From: Escherichia sp. E4742
GTDB lineage: Bacteria > Pseudomonadota > Gammaproteobacteria > Enterobacterales > Enterobacteriaceae
NCBI RefSeq assembly: GCF_005843885.1
Contig: NZ_CP040443.1
Span: 2,604,001-2,668,000 of the forward strand
Reading direction: 5' to 3'
DNA length: 64,000 bases
Both the position numbers and the translations under genes were made by a program. The notes beneath the pieces are model-generated. The model was not told where the DNA came from, made no database searches, and worked only from the letters and a program-made list of their open reading frames with translations. Positions 53,767 to 61,055 of this stretch are shown one piece after another; position 1 is the stretch's first letter; every line of letters starts with the position of its first letter.

Positions 53767-55011
53767 ATGGCGTTACCTGCGGAAAGCCTGATTGCGTATA
53801 CCCTGGAAAAAATGAAGCATCGTATGACCACCGGAGCCCGGAAGGAGGAGGGGCGAATACGCAGCGGACTGTTGTTCACCGGCAATGTGCACGATGCCAT
53901 TCCGCGCCGTCTGTTGCTGGATACGCGTCTTTCACCGCTGGATAAGATGGCATGGATGATGATCCGGTTGTATGCACAGAATAATGAGGGGGCCATTTTT
54001 CCCACTTACGATGAACTGCAACTGCAGCTGGCATCGCCGGGAAAGGGAAAAGCCTCCAGAGAAACCGTCAGCCGGGTATTGCTGATGTTGCGGATCACGG
54101 GCTGGCTGAGCCTGTGTAAACGGGTGCGTGATGATAAAGGCCGGGTTCGGGGAAACATTTACGCCCAGCATGACGAGCCCCTGACGTTCTGCGATGCAGA
54201 GGCGATGGATCCACGTTATCTGGATATGGTGGCAGAAGCCTGTATGAGCCGGAACCGGACCATCAATCAGACGGCACGGGATATTCTGGGTGAAATAAAA
54301 AATGATCCGGGAATGCGCCACTACCACAGCCATATCAGTCAGCTGGAAGCCCGGATAGGAAGTGCCCAGACACCGGGGCTGATGGCTGCCCGTCAGCGGG
54401 TGACGGAGGGCAGAATGCAGCCGGGTTCGGAAACCGAACCGGTGGTGAAAACACTGAGTTCGGCACCGGAAAAGCTGAGTTCGGAAACCGAACCGGGTAA
54501 AAAAATGGGGCAAGAAAGACAGAGTTCGGATTCCGAACCATCAGGAAAATCAGCAGGTTATCACAGAGTCCGGAAACCGAACCATTACGTACGTAATATC
54601 ACACACAGTGTGATTAAAAACACGTACGTACTGCCGGCGTCGCTGACGGGACAAATTCGGGAGGAGGATGCCATCATGCTGACCAGTCAGTTGCAGGCGT
54701 TGCCGGAAGCGCTGGCACAGGGGGTGCTGGAAAGCCTGTCAGGGATGCTGGGCAGTCAGTCACTGCAGAACCCTGTGGGCTGGTTGCTTGCGGTGCTGAA
54801 GCGTGCCCGGGAGGGAAATTTTTATCCGCCGAAACAGAAACAGCGCGTCGCTGCATTAGCCATCACACGGGCGGGAGCAGGAGGGCGCTCCACTTCGCAA
54901 CCTGTTGTCACCCGGAAACGTACAGAACCCATTTCAGCAGAACGTCTGAGTGGTATTGTGGCAGGGCTGCGGGCCTCCCTGCGTAACCGTTCTGCGATAA
55001 GAGCCCGGTGA
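53767..55011 (+). CDS. STY4528-family island replication protein
   Basis: A 414-aa protein resembling the STY4528 pathogenicity-island replication family. The N-terminal half (about 25-130) contains a winged-helix-like region (LDKMAWMMIRLYAQNNEGAIF, then RETVSRVLLMLRITGWLSL). A repetitive Ser/Glu/Pro linker (about 215-280) follows, then a basic C terminus. The ATG at 53767 behind GAGGTG is preferred to 53743. The linker DNA holds four palindromic repeats. It probably recognises the element's origin, an inference from family naming and neighbours. Confidence 0.75.
   Translation: MALPAESLIAYTLEKMKHRMTTGARKEEGRIRSGLLFTGNVHDAIPRRLLLDTRLSPLDKMAWMMIRLYAQNNEGAIFPTYDELQLQLASPGKGKASRETVSRVLLMLRITGWLSLCKRVRDDKGRVRGNIYAQHDEPLTFCDAEAMDPRYLDMVAEACMSRNRTINQTARDILGEIKNDPGMRHYHSHISQLEARIGSAQTPGLMAARQRVTEGRMQPGSETEPVVKTLSSAPEKLSSETEPGKKMGQERQSSDSEPSGKSAGYHRVRKPNHYVRNITHSVIKNTYVLPASLTGQIREEDAIMLTSQLQALPEALAQGVLESLSGMLGSQSLQNPVGWLLAVLKRAREGNFYPPKQKQRVAALAITRAGAGGRSTSQPVVTRKRTEPISAERLSGIVAGLRASLRNRSAIRAR
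54424..54583. repeat. Palindromic repeats inside the replication gene
   Basis: GGTTCGGAAACCGAACC and variants (GTTCGG-nnn-CCGAAC) occur at 54424-54440, 54477-54494, 54522-54539 and, with one change in an arm, 54566-54583; a half copy is at 54456-54470. Spacing is about 45 to 53 bp. Such repeats could be protein-binding sites (iteron-like) or only reflect a repeated Ser-Glu-Thr-Glu-Pro peptide. Confidence 0.6.
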
Positions 55012-55035
55012 TGGCGTTGTGGTCCACGTTCACAG

Positions 55036-55245
55036 AGAGCAAAAATCAACCAGTGTTGCCCGGGGCAGCATAGAGCAAAAATTAGCCAGTGCTGCCCGGG
55101 GCAGCATAGAGCAAAAATTAGCCAGTGCTGCTCGGGGCAGCATAGAGCAAAAATTAGCCAGTGTTGCCAGTGGCAACAGAGAGCAAAAATTAATCAGTGT
55201 TGGCAGTGCCAACAGAGTATAAAAATTATGCTGCGTCAGCAGCAT
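55036..55245. repeat. Array of 36-nt repeats with conserved hairpins
   Basis: Five full 36-nt units (55036, 55072, 55108, 55144, 55180) and a shorter sixth (from 55216). Each begins AGAGCAAAAAT(T/C)A and ends in a hairpin. Hairpin arms are TGTTGCC/GGCAGCA, TGCTGCC/GGCAGCA, TGCTGCT/GGCAGCA, TGTTGCC/GGCAACA, TGTTGGC/GCCAACA and TGCTGC/GCAGCA. Changes in one arm are matched in the other or give G-U pairs, so the structure is selected. It lies between the replication gene and a porin-like gene. Confidence 0.75.
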
Positions 55246-55422
55246 GGAAGGCGGCGGTACTGAATATCCTGGAACATCTGACGGTAAACCGCCGAAGCCC
55301 GGCGTCAGCCGGAAACCCCCTGACAGGATGCAGTGTTCCTCCAGCCCTGCCAGACCCTGTTTGTTTCTGGGAAAAGCCAGGATTGCATAAAGGGACCGGA
55401 AGATAAGAGTAAAACAGAATAC

Positions 55423-55450
55423 TTGTCGCCGTTTTTCTCGTCAGTATACT
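55423..55450 (+). promoter_or_regulatory. Possible sigma-70 promoter of the MipA-like gene
   Basis: TTGTCG and TATACT separated by 16 nt lie 37 nt upstream of the start codon. The -10 element is close to consensus, the -35 is weaker. An AAGGAAGGA ribosome site lies between promoter and ATG. Confidence 0.4.
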
Positions 55451-55486
55451 TTCCGCGCTGAAATTTTGACTAAGGAAGGATTTTTT

Positions 55487-56233
55487 ATGACCAAAATTAA
55501 AATTCTGGCGCTCAGTATGCTGGCCGCCTTATCAGTAAACACGGCTTATGCAGAAAGCACTCTGACACTGGGGGCCGGTGTCGGAGTGATTGACCAGCCT
55601 TATAAAGGTTACGACGCTAAAGCGTATCTTATCCCGGCTGTGTCTTATGACGGCGACAACTTCTGGTTCCGTGGTCTGGGCGGTGGATATTACCTCTGGA
55701 ACGATGCTGCAGATACTCTGTCGGTGATGGCCTACTGGTCGCCGATGTATTTTCATCCGGATGACAGTAATCACTATCAGTTACGTCAGCTGGATAAACG
55801 TAAAAGCACGATGATGGCAGGGATATCATGGTCCCACCATACGGCGTATGGTTTTCTGCGAACGAGTCTGGCAGCGGATGTCCTGGACAACAGTAATGGT
55901 GTTGTCGGTGACGTGGCGTGGTTATATCGTTATGTGAATGGCGGATTCATCCTGACGCCCGGTATTGGTGTGGCGTGGAGCAGCCAGAAACAGAACGACT
56001 ATTATTATGGCGTATCGCGTCGTGAATCTGCGCGCAGCGGTCTGGAGCGGTATAAAGCGGATAATGGCTGGTCACCTTACCTTGAGCTCAGTGCAAATTA
56101 CACCTTTGCCAGTAACTGGGGGATTTACGGAACCGCACGTTACAGCCGCTTATCTGATGAAGTTAAAAACTCTCCCATGGTGGATAAGTCATGGGATGGA
56201 CTGTTTTCCACCGGGATCACTTATCGTTTCTGA
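55487..56233 (+). CDS. mipA: MipA/OmpV-family outer-membrane protein
   Basis: A 248-aa outer-membrane beta-barrel protein with a signal peptide cleaved after residue 22 (AYA). It resembles E. coli MipA (also 248 aa) throughout, with DNFWFRGLGGGYYLWNDA, RKSTMMAG and a near-identical C terminus ending in Phe. MipA scaffolds murein synthesis/lytic enzymes (MltA, PBP1B). Why a second copy travels on the ICE is unknown; a role at the cell wall during pilus assembly is possible. The ATG at 55487 follows AAGGAAGGA. It has its own promoter. Confidence 0.88.
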   Translation: MTKIKILALSMLAALSVNTAYAESTLTLGAGVGVIDQPYKGYDAKAYLIPAVSYDGDNFWFRGLGGGYYLWNDAADTLSVMAYWSPMYFHPDDSNHYQLRQLDKRKSTMMAGISWSHHTAYGFLRTSLAADVLDNSNGVVGDVAWLYRYVNGGFILTPGIGVAWSSQKQNDYYYGVSRRESARSGLERYKADNGWSPYLELSANYTFASNWGIYGTARYSRLSDEVKNSPMVDKSWDGLFSTGITYRF

Positions 56234-56253
56234 TATCGGTATGATCTGATGCT

Positions 56254-56281
56254 CACCGGTGCCGGATCACGGGCACCGGTG
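56254..56281. terminator. Hairpin after the MipA-like gene
   Basis: CACCGGTGCC pairs exactly with GGCACCGGTG across an 8-nt loop, 20 nt after the stop codon. No T-run follows directly, so it may be a rho-independent terminator of weak type or an mRNA stabiliser. Confidence 0.5.
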
Positions 56282-56397
56282 TACTGAACTTCCCTTTCTT
56301 CCCCATTTTTCTGTGGCCTGAATCTGGTTTTCTGTTGTTCCTTCTGCGCTTCGTCCTGACGATCTCACTTTATCCCTGATTGTTATAAGGAACTGAT

Positions 56398-57090
56398 ATG
56401 AGTGAAGATAAACTGAACCAGAAAGAAGTCCGGGCCGGCGCATTGCAGTCCTCGCTGTCCATTCTGTTACACACCCATTATGCCATCCGCCTGTGGGAAG
56501 GGCGCAAAACGGAGAAGGTATCCGGTGATGGTAAACCCCGTCCGGGTATCATCAGCATGCCTCAGGTCATTGCCCGGGCCGGGCAGGCAACACGGGATGC
56601 GGAGCGTGATAATCCCTGGGCAGATATGCTGCTGGTCAGGCTGGAGGAGGCATTATCGCAGGCATCGGAGCAGATCCGGCAGCAGGTCGCCGGACTGGAG
56701 GTGGTGCTGAACAACATTCCCGGCAATATCGTGATCTCAGATATTGCATCATCTTCGCCCGTGAACATTGGTGTTTTCAGCAGCTCTCCGCTGGGATATC
56801 GCTGTGTCTGGTTGCTTGTGGGGTATGACGAACTGGTCATGAAAGCGTTTCATGCCTTTCACTACGGGCTGATTTCGCGGGCTCAGCGGGACAACATACT
56901 GGATACCGGAGGACACGCTGTCCGTAAGGTGTATGGCGTGGTGCAGTCCTATAAAACGGTTCATGCCACCCGGCAGGATATTTTATCCGGCACGGAGAAG
57001 GGCAGGGTGGCTGTCAGCCGTTTTGGCAAACCTGATCCGGATGTCATGAGTGGTAAAAAACGCTCTGTTTTTTCTCCGCCCCTGAAATAA
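56398..57090 (+). CDS. ICE protein, TIGR03761 (PFL_4669) family
   Basis: A 230-aa cytoplasmic protein that marks this ICE family. It starts MSEDKLNQKEVRAGALQSS and has a conserved ITMP-like region (GIISMPQVIARAGQA) and FHYGLISRAQRDNILD near residue 160. Function is unestablished, but it always lies next to the topoisomerase gene, as here (15-bp spacing), which suggests a role in DNA processing. Full length. Confidence 0.85.
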   Translation: MSEDKLNQKEVRAGALQSSLSILLHTHYAIRLWEGRKTEKVSGDGKPRPGIISMPQVIARAGQATRDAERDNPWADMLLVRLEEALSQASEQIRQQVAGLEVVLNNIPGNIVISDIASSSPVNIGVFSSSPLGYRCVWLLVGYDELVMKAFHAFHYGLISRAQRDNILDTGGHAVRKVYGVVQSYKTVHATRQDILSGTEKGRVAVSRFGKPDPDVMSGKKRSVFSPPLK

Positions 57091-57105
57091 TACAGCGGAG
57101 GTACC

Positions 57106-59115
57106 ATGCAACTCTATTTGTGTGAAAAACCGTCACAGGCGCGGGATATTGCCCGGGTGCTGGGGCTCAGCGGGCGGGGAGAGGGCTGTATTGAAGGTGA
57201 TACTGTCACGGTCACCTGGGCTGTGGGGCATTTGCTGGAGCTGGCCGCCCCGGAAGCGTACGGGGAGCAGTTCGGGGTTCCCTGGCGTATGGAGTCGCTT
57301 CCCGTTCTGCCTGAAAAGTGGCAGATGACGGTTAAACCGCAGACGAAATCCCAGTTTGCGGTGATCAGCCGCCTGCTGAAGCGTGCGTCTGAAGTGGTGA
57401 TCGCCACGGATGCGGACAGAGAAGGGGAAGTCATCGCCCGGGAACTGCTGGCGTACTGCCAGTATCGCGGGCCAGTCCGCCGGCTGTGGCTGTCTGCCCT
57501 GGATGAGGCCAGCGTCCGGGAGGCGCTGGCAAATATTCTGCCCGGTGAGCAGATGGCCCGTCTGTATGATGCCGGCCTGGCCCGTGGTCAGGCTGACTGG
57601 CTGATCGGGATGAACCTGACGCGCCTGTATACCCTTAAAGCCCGGGCGTCGGGGATCCCGGATGTGTTATCCGTCGGAAGGGTACAGACGCCGACACTTG
57701 CCATGGTGGTCAGACGGGATCAGGAGATTGCCGGTTTTGTGCCACGGCCCTGGTGGCAGGTGTTTGTCGGACTGGAGAAAGACGGGATCCGGTTCCGGGC
57801 CGTCTGGGCGGCGGCAGAGCAGTACTGCGATGAAGAGAAACGGTGCGTGAACGTTCAGGCGGCCCGGGCTGTTCTTCAGTTGTGTCAGCAGACACCGTCA
57901 GCGGTGGCGCATGAGGTAATCCGGAAGCGTGAAAAAACACCGGCTCCGCTCTGTTTTTCGCTGGGTACACTGCAGGAAGCCTGCTCCCGGAAATTTGGTA
58001 TGGGAGCGCAGACTGTGCTGAATATCGCGCAGTCTCTGTATGAGACGCACAAAGCCACGACGTATCCCCGGACGGACTGTGGCTATCTGCCTGAATCCAT
58101 GCAACAGGAAAGCCGGGAGGTACTGGCTGCGATGGCGCGTTCAGATCCCGCCCTGACGCCGGTTCTGGCACAGCTCGATCCCGGTTTTGTTTCACGTATC
58201 TGGAATGACAAAAAAATTACGGCACACCATGCCATCATTCCGACCCGGCAGGTCTTTGATATCAGGGCACTGAGTGAAGATGAGCTGAAGGTGTATCAGC
58301 TTATCCGCCAGCATTATCTGGCCCAGTTTCTGCCTCTGCAGGAATCTGATATCACCGATGCAACACTGACACTCGGCGGGCAACTGTTCAGGGCACGCGG
58401 GAAAGTGAATGTGGTGACGGGCTGGCGAGGCCTGTTTTCCGGGGAAGCAGCAGAAGCTGCTGAAGGCGAAGATGAACAGACGACGGAAATGGCGTTGCCG
58501 GCGCTTGAACGGGGTGAGCACTGCCGGATTAGCGGTTCAGAACTCAAGGATCGGATGACGTCACCTCCGGCACCTTTTACGGAAGGGACCCTGATTGCCG
58601 CCATGAAGAATGCTGCCAGTCAGGTCAGTGACCCGAAGCTGAAAAAAGTGCTGAGGGAGAATGCTGGTCTGGGAACGGAGGCCACGCGGGCCGGTGTGCT
58701 GGAGGTGTTATTTGCCCGGCAGTATCTGGAGAAGAGCGGGAAGCATATCCGGTCAACGCAACGGGGCAGGGAACTGACGGCCGCCCTGCCGGAAGCCCTG
58801 ACCAGCCCGGGCATGACGGCGCTGTGGGAGCAGGCTCTGGATGATATTGCACAGGGCAGAATGTCACTGGATACCTTTATGGGCAGACAGCAGCAGTGGG
58901 TGCGTCATCTGGTCTCATCCGGGCGGGAACAGCCCTTCAGTATGACGGTTCCGGTGACGCCGCCGTGCCCGCTTTGTCAGGGGCCAACCCGGCAGCGAAA
59001 GGGAAAGCACGGGCTGTTCCTGAGCTGTCAGCGGTATCCTGAGTGTAAGGGGGTGGTGAACACGCAGAAAAAGGCCGGGCGGCGAAAAAAATCGGGAAAA
59101 ACTAAAACAGAGTAA
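57106..59115 (+). CDS. topB: DNA topoisomerase III
   Basis: A 669-aa type IA topoisomerase that relaxes or decatenates element DNA through transient single-strand breaks. The Toprim domain shows CEKPSQARD (residues 6-14) and ATDADREGE (about 100-108). The catalytic tyrosine is in TTYPRTD near residue 319. A C-terminal zinc finger (CPLC and CQRYPEC, about 622-645) and a Lys-rich tail follow. Close to chromosomal TopB (653 aa). ICE-encoded TopB is a standard member of this replication set. The frame is intact. Confidence 0.95.
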   Translation: MQLYLCEKPSQARDIARVLGLSGRGEGCIEGDTVTVTWAVGHLLELAAPEAYGEQFGVPWRMESLPVLPEKWQMTVKPQTKSQFAVISRLLKRASEVVIATDADREGEVIARELLAYCQYRGPVRRLWLSALDEASVREALANILPGEQMARLYDAGLARGQADWLIGMNLTRLYTLKARASGIPDVLSVGRVQTPTLAMVVRRDQEIAGFVPRPWWQVFVGLEKDGIRFRAVWAAAEQYCDEEKRCVNVQAARAVLQLCQQTPSAVAHEVIRKREKTPAPLCFSLGTLQEACSRKFGMGAQTVLNIAQSLYETHKATTYPRTDCGYLPESMQQESREVLAAMARSDPALTPVLAQLDPGFVSRIWNDKKITAHHAIIPTRQVFDIRALSEDELKVYQLIRQHYLAQFLPLQESDITDATLTLGGQLFRARGKVNVVTGWRGLFSGEAAEAAEGEDEQTTEMALPALERGEHCRISGSELKDRMTSPPAPFTEGTLIAAMKNAASQVSDPKLKKVLRENAGLGTEATRAGVLEVLFARQYLEKSGKHIRSTQRGRELTAALPEALTSPGMTALWEQALDDIAQGRMSLDTFMGRQQQWVRHLVSSGREQPFSMTVPVTPPCPLCQGPTRQRKGKHGLFLSCQRYPECKGVVNTQKKAGRRKKSGKTKTE

Positions 59116-59322
59116 TCTTAATTTCTCCCTGTTCAGGATCGGGTAGTGTGATTAAGCTTTGATGCAATACCCTGCTGACCACAGTGGAGCGGGCAGCTCC
59201 AGGGTCCGGTAACCCGTAATGCACACTCGCGGGGTTACAAGGCGCATCCCCTCCGTGAAAACCGCGCCGGGATTTATCCCCGGAGATGATGAGAATTAAC
59301 CCCGGGGGCTGGTATCCCCCTC

Positions 59323-59350
59323 AGGCACCGGAAATCCCGGTGCCTTTTTT
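59323..59350 (+). terminator. Terminator downstream of topB
   Basis: GGCACCGG pairs with CCGGTGCC around a 5-nt loop and is followed by six T. The 200 bp between topB and this stem also holds CCGGGA-TTTA-TCCCCGG and GTAACCCG/CGGGGTTAC arms, so the whole 3' region is highly structured. Confidence 0.75.
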
Positions 59351-59427
59351 ATTTGTTTTAGCGTTGACATTTGTCAGTGGTGACTTAAAGATGACCGGGC
59401 TTGACAGTCGTTTTTACGACCACCAAT

Positions 59428-59465
59428 GTTCCGGCAGCCTGTGAGGAACGCCTTCGGGTGGCTGC
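59428..59465 (+). ncRNA. Single pseudoknot unit upstream of the DUF3577 gene
   Basis: P1 GTTCC/GGAAC (59428/59445) is interlocked with P2 GCAGCC/GGCTGC (59434/59460). TGTGA lies between and GCCTTCGGGT precedes the last strand, with CCAAT directly upstream. This is the same unit as in the two modules near 12.3 and 14.1 kb, with both stems changed in a compensated way. It lies 240 nt upstream of the DUF3577 start. Possible -35 boxes TTGACA occur at 59364 and 59401. Confidence 0.7.
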
Positions 59466-59630
59466 ATTCAACACCCCCTGAGCCTGAAAGGGTGGTGCAT
59501 TCCACGTGAATGGGGTAAATCTGCGCGCTCTTGAGAGCAGAATGTCGTCACAAAAAGCGCATTATGACGCGACGATGAGGGCTTTTTTATCTGTTCAGAC
59601 AGCCGGAATTCAGCTGATCCGGCATCCCCG

Positions 59631-59672
59631 ACGGGAACATTCACTCCCGTCAGGGATGGTGATGTTCTCCGT
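59631..59672 (+). promoter_or_regulatory. Leader hairpin F
   Basis: An outer stem (ACGG-GAACAT with ATGTTC-CCGT, one bulged T) encloses CTCCCGTCAGGGA, the same inner hairpin as copies A to E. It ends 34 nt before the DUF3577 start, showing that this leader is not confined to the 14-17 kb block. Confidence 0.55.
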
Positions 59673-59705
59673 CATCACATTTTTTAACTCCATGGAGAAA
59701 TCATC

Positions 59706-60161
59706 ATGTCTGTAAATACTGCCAGAACTGAATACTTTAATCTGACCCTCAAAGGTCTGGGGTATCTCAGTAATGTACGTCAGGTGAATCACCAGAACGG
59801 CTCGTTTCTCAGCTGTGTGGTGAATGCGCTGAGCGGACCCACGGACAGCCCGTCCTACGTCCGTTTTGATGTCACGGTTGCCGGTAAAGAGGCGACCGCC
59901 CTGATTGCCCGCTGCCAGAAGGCGGTGGATGAAGATCGCAAGGTGCTGCTTGGCTTCACGCTGAGCAACCTGTCCACTGACATTTTCACCCTGAACAAGG
60001 GAGAGCATGCCGGTGAGCAACGCGTCAGCCTGAAGGCCCGCCTGATCAAGGTAGACTGGATCAAGATAGGCCAGGAGATGGTTTACAAGGCTGAAAAATC
60101 AGACTCCCTGCCGCCGCAAAACGGCACCATGCAACAGCAATACGCAGAAAACTCTTTCTGA
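59706..60161 (+). CDS. STY4534-family ICE replication protein (DUF3577)
   Basis: A 151-aa cytoplasmic protein of the DUF3577/STY4534 family, conserved beside ssb and topB in SPI-7-type elements. It starts MSVNTARTEYFNLTLKGLGYL and is beta-rich with OB-fold-like spacing, including VSLKARLIKVDWIKIG near residue 120. This suggests single-strand binding, but that is inference. Its leader carries one pseudoknot unit and leader hairpin F. A terminator-like stem follows. Confidence 0.83.
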   Translation: MSVNTARTEYFNLTLKGLGYLSNVRQVNHQNGSFLSCVVNALSGPTDSPSYVRFDVTVAGKEATALIARCQKAVDEDRKVLLGFTLSNLSTDIFTLNKGEHAGEQRVSLKARLIKVDWIKIGQEMVYKAEKSDSLPPQNGTMQQQYAENSF

Positions 60162-60187
60162 TCGTACTTTTCTCAACCGTCCTGATG

Positions 60188-60220
60188 AAAACAGACTGCC
60201 TCATCAGGGCGGTCTGTTTT
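60188..60220 (+). terminator. Terminator after the DUF3577 gene
   Basis: AAAACAGAC-TGCC pairs with GGC-GGTCTGTTTT around a TCATCAG loop and ends in a T-rich tract (60215-60240). It lies 27 nt after the stop codon. Confidence 0.7.
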
Positions 60221-60251
60221 CTTATTGTCTTTATCTTTAAGGAAACTTCCC

Positions 60252-60455
60252 ATGCAACAGCCAAATGGCATTCTGGCCGCACAGGCCGGTTATACGTTAC
60301 CCCTTCAGGTTCTCAGCAGCGTACGTGGTTATTATATTGGTACTCAGTGTGATGAGGGACCGGTGTCCCGTGAATCCGTGGAGTATTACAGAGACCATGA
60401 GCAGGCGGCACAGGCGCTGGAAAACGGCACCTGGACGCAGCGGACGTGTGCGTGA
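60252..60455 (+). CDS. Small hypothetical ICE protein
   Basis: A 67-aa soluble protein between DUF3577 and ssb, starting MQQPNGILAAQAGYTLP behind AAGGAAAC. No domain is recognised. The Tyr- and Glu-rich centre (VEYYRDHEQAAQALENG) suggests a helical pair. It ends 15 nt before ssb and is probably co-transcribed with it. Confidence 0.65.
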   Translation: MQQPNGILAAQAGYTLPLQVLSSVRGYYIGTQCDEGPVSRESVEYYRDHEQAAQALENGTWTQRTCA

Positions 60456-60470
60456 GGATGAGGAGGGTAT

Positions 60471-61007
60471 ATGGCGTCACGCGGTATTAATAAGGTGATA
60501 CTGATAGGGCATCTTGGACAGGATCCGGAACTCCGTTACTTCCCCAATGGCGGCGGAGCTGTGGCGAACCTGACCCTGGCCACCAGTGAATCCTGGCGTG
60601 ATAAACAGAGCGGTGAAATGAAGGAGCAGACCGAGTGGCACCGCGTGGTGATTTTCGGAAAACTGGCGGAGATTGCCGGTGAATACCTGCGCAAGGGTTC
60701 ACAGGTATACATCGAGGGCCAGTTAAGGACCCGGAAATGGTTCGATCAGCAGAATGGTGTTGATCGCTATTCGACGGAGGTGGTGGTGAGTGTCAACGGC
60801 ACCCTGCAGATGCTGGGCTCTCCGCGCCAGCAGGGCAGTGGTACCGCGTCCGCACACAGCGGTCAGGGAACTGCCGGTGTGCCGGCGGGTAACTCACCGT
60901 CACCGGCTTCCGGGAACGGTGGGGGAATGCCGATGGATTTTGACGACGACATTCCTTTCAGTGGACCGGGATATGGCGCTGAACGGCGGATTATCCATGC
61001 CATGTAA
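60471..61007 (+). CDS. ssb: Single-stranded DNA-binding protein
   Basis: A 178-aa SSB that coats single-stranded element DNA during transfer and replication. The OB fold (residues 1-110) shows INKVILIGHLGQDPELRY, TEWHRVVIFGKLAEIAGEYL and YIEGQLRTRKW. A Gly/Ser/Pro linker follows, then the acidic MDFDDDIPF motif that recruits partners in other SSBs. Unlike E. coli SSB this motif is not terminal: 15 residues (SGPGYGAERRIIHAM) follow it. Start ATG behind GAGGAGG. The next gene is separated by a terminator-like stem. Confidence 0.95.
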   Translation: MASRGINKVILIGHLGQDPELRYFPNGGGAVANLTLATSESWRDKQSGEMKEQTEWHRVVIFGKLAEIAGEYLRKGSQVYIEGQLRTRKWFDQQNGVDRYSTEVVVSVNGTLQMLGSPRQQGSGTASAHSGQGTAGVPAGNSPSPASGNGGGMPMDFDDDIPFSGPGYGAERRIIHAM

Positions 61008-61017
61008 TGTTAACCCC

Positions 61018-61041
61018 GGGGGCATCACTGCCCCCATTTTT
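61018..61041 (+). terminator. Hairpin between ssb and the Rpn gene
   Basis: GGGGGCA pairs with TGCCCCC around TCAC and is followed by A and five T. It ends 14 nt before the GTG start of the next gene, so it can both terminate ssb and act as a leader. Confidence 0.65.
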
Positions 61042-61055
61042 ACCAAGGAGGTATC

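Noticed and set aside
55019..55222. Repeat-encoded 67-codon frame over the 36-nt array
   Set aside because: The period is a multiple of three, so the frame is kept by chance; covarying hairpin arms show nucleic-acid-level selection.
55036..55245. CRISPR array
   Set aside because: Units are contiguous with no unique spacers and no cas genes are nearby.
55036..56233. Type III toxin-antitoxin (ToxIN-like) locus
   Set aside because: The 36-nt period fits the antitoxin RNA, but the gene downstream is a MipA-type outer-membrane protein and no ToxN/AbiQ-like gene is present.
59506..59715. 69-codon frame upstream of the DUF3577 gene
   Set aside because: Overlaps leader hairpin F and ends within the DUF3577 start; no protein character.
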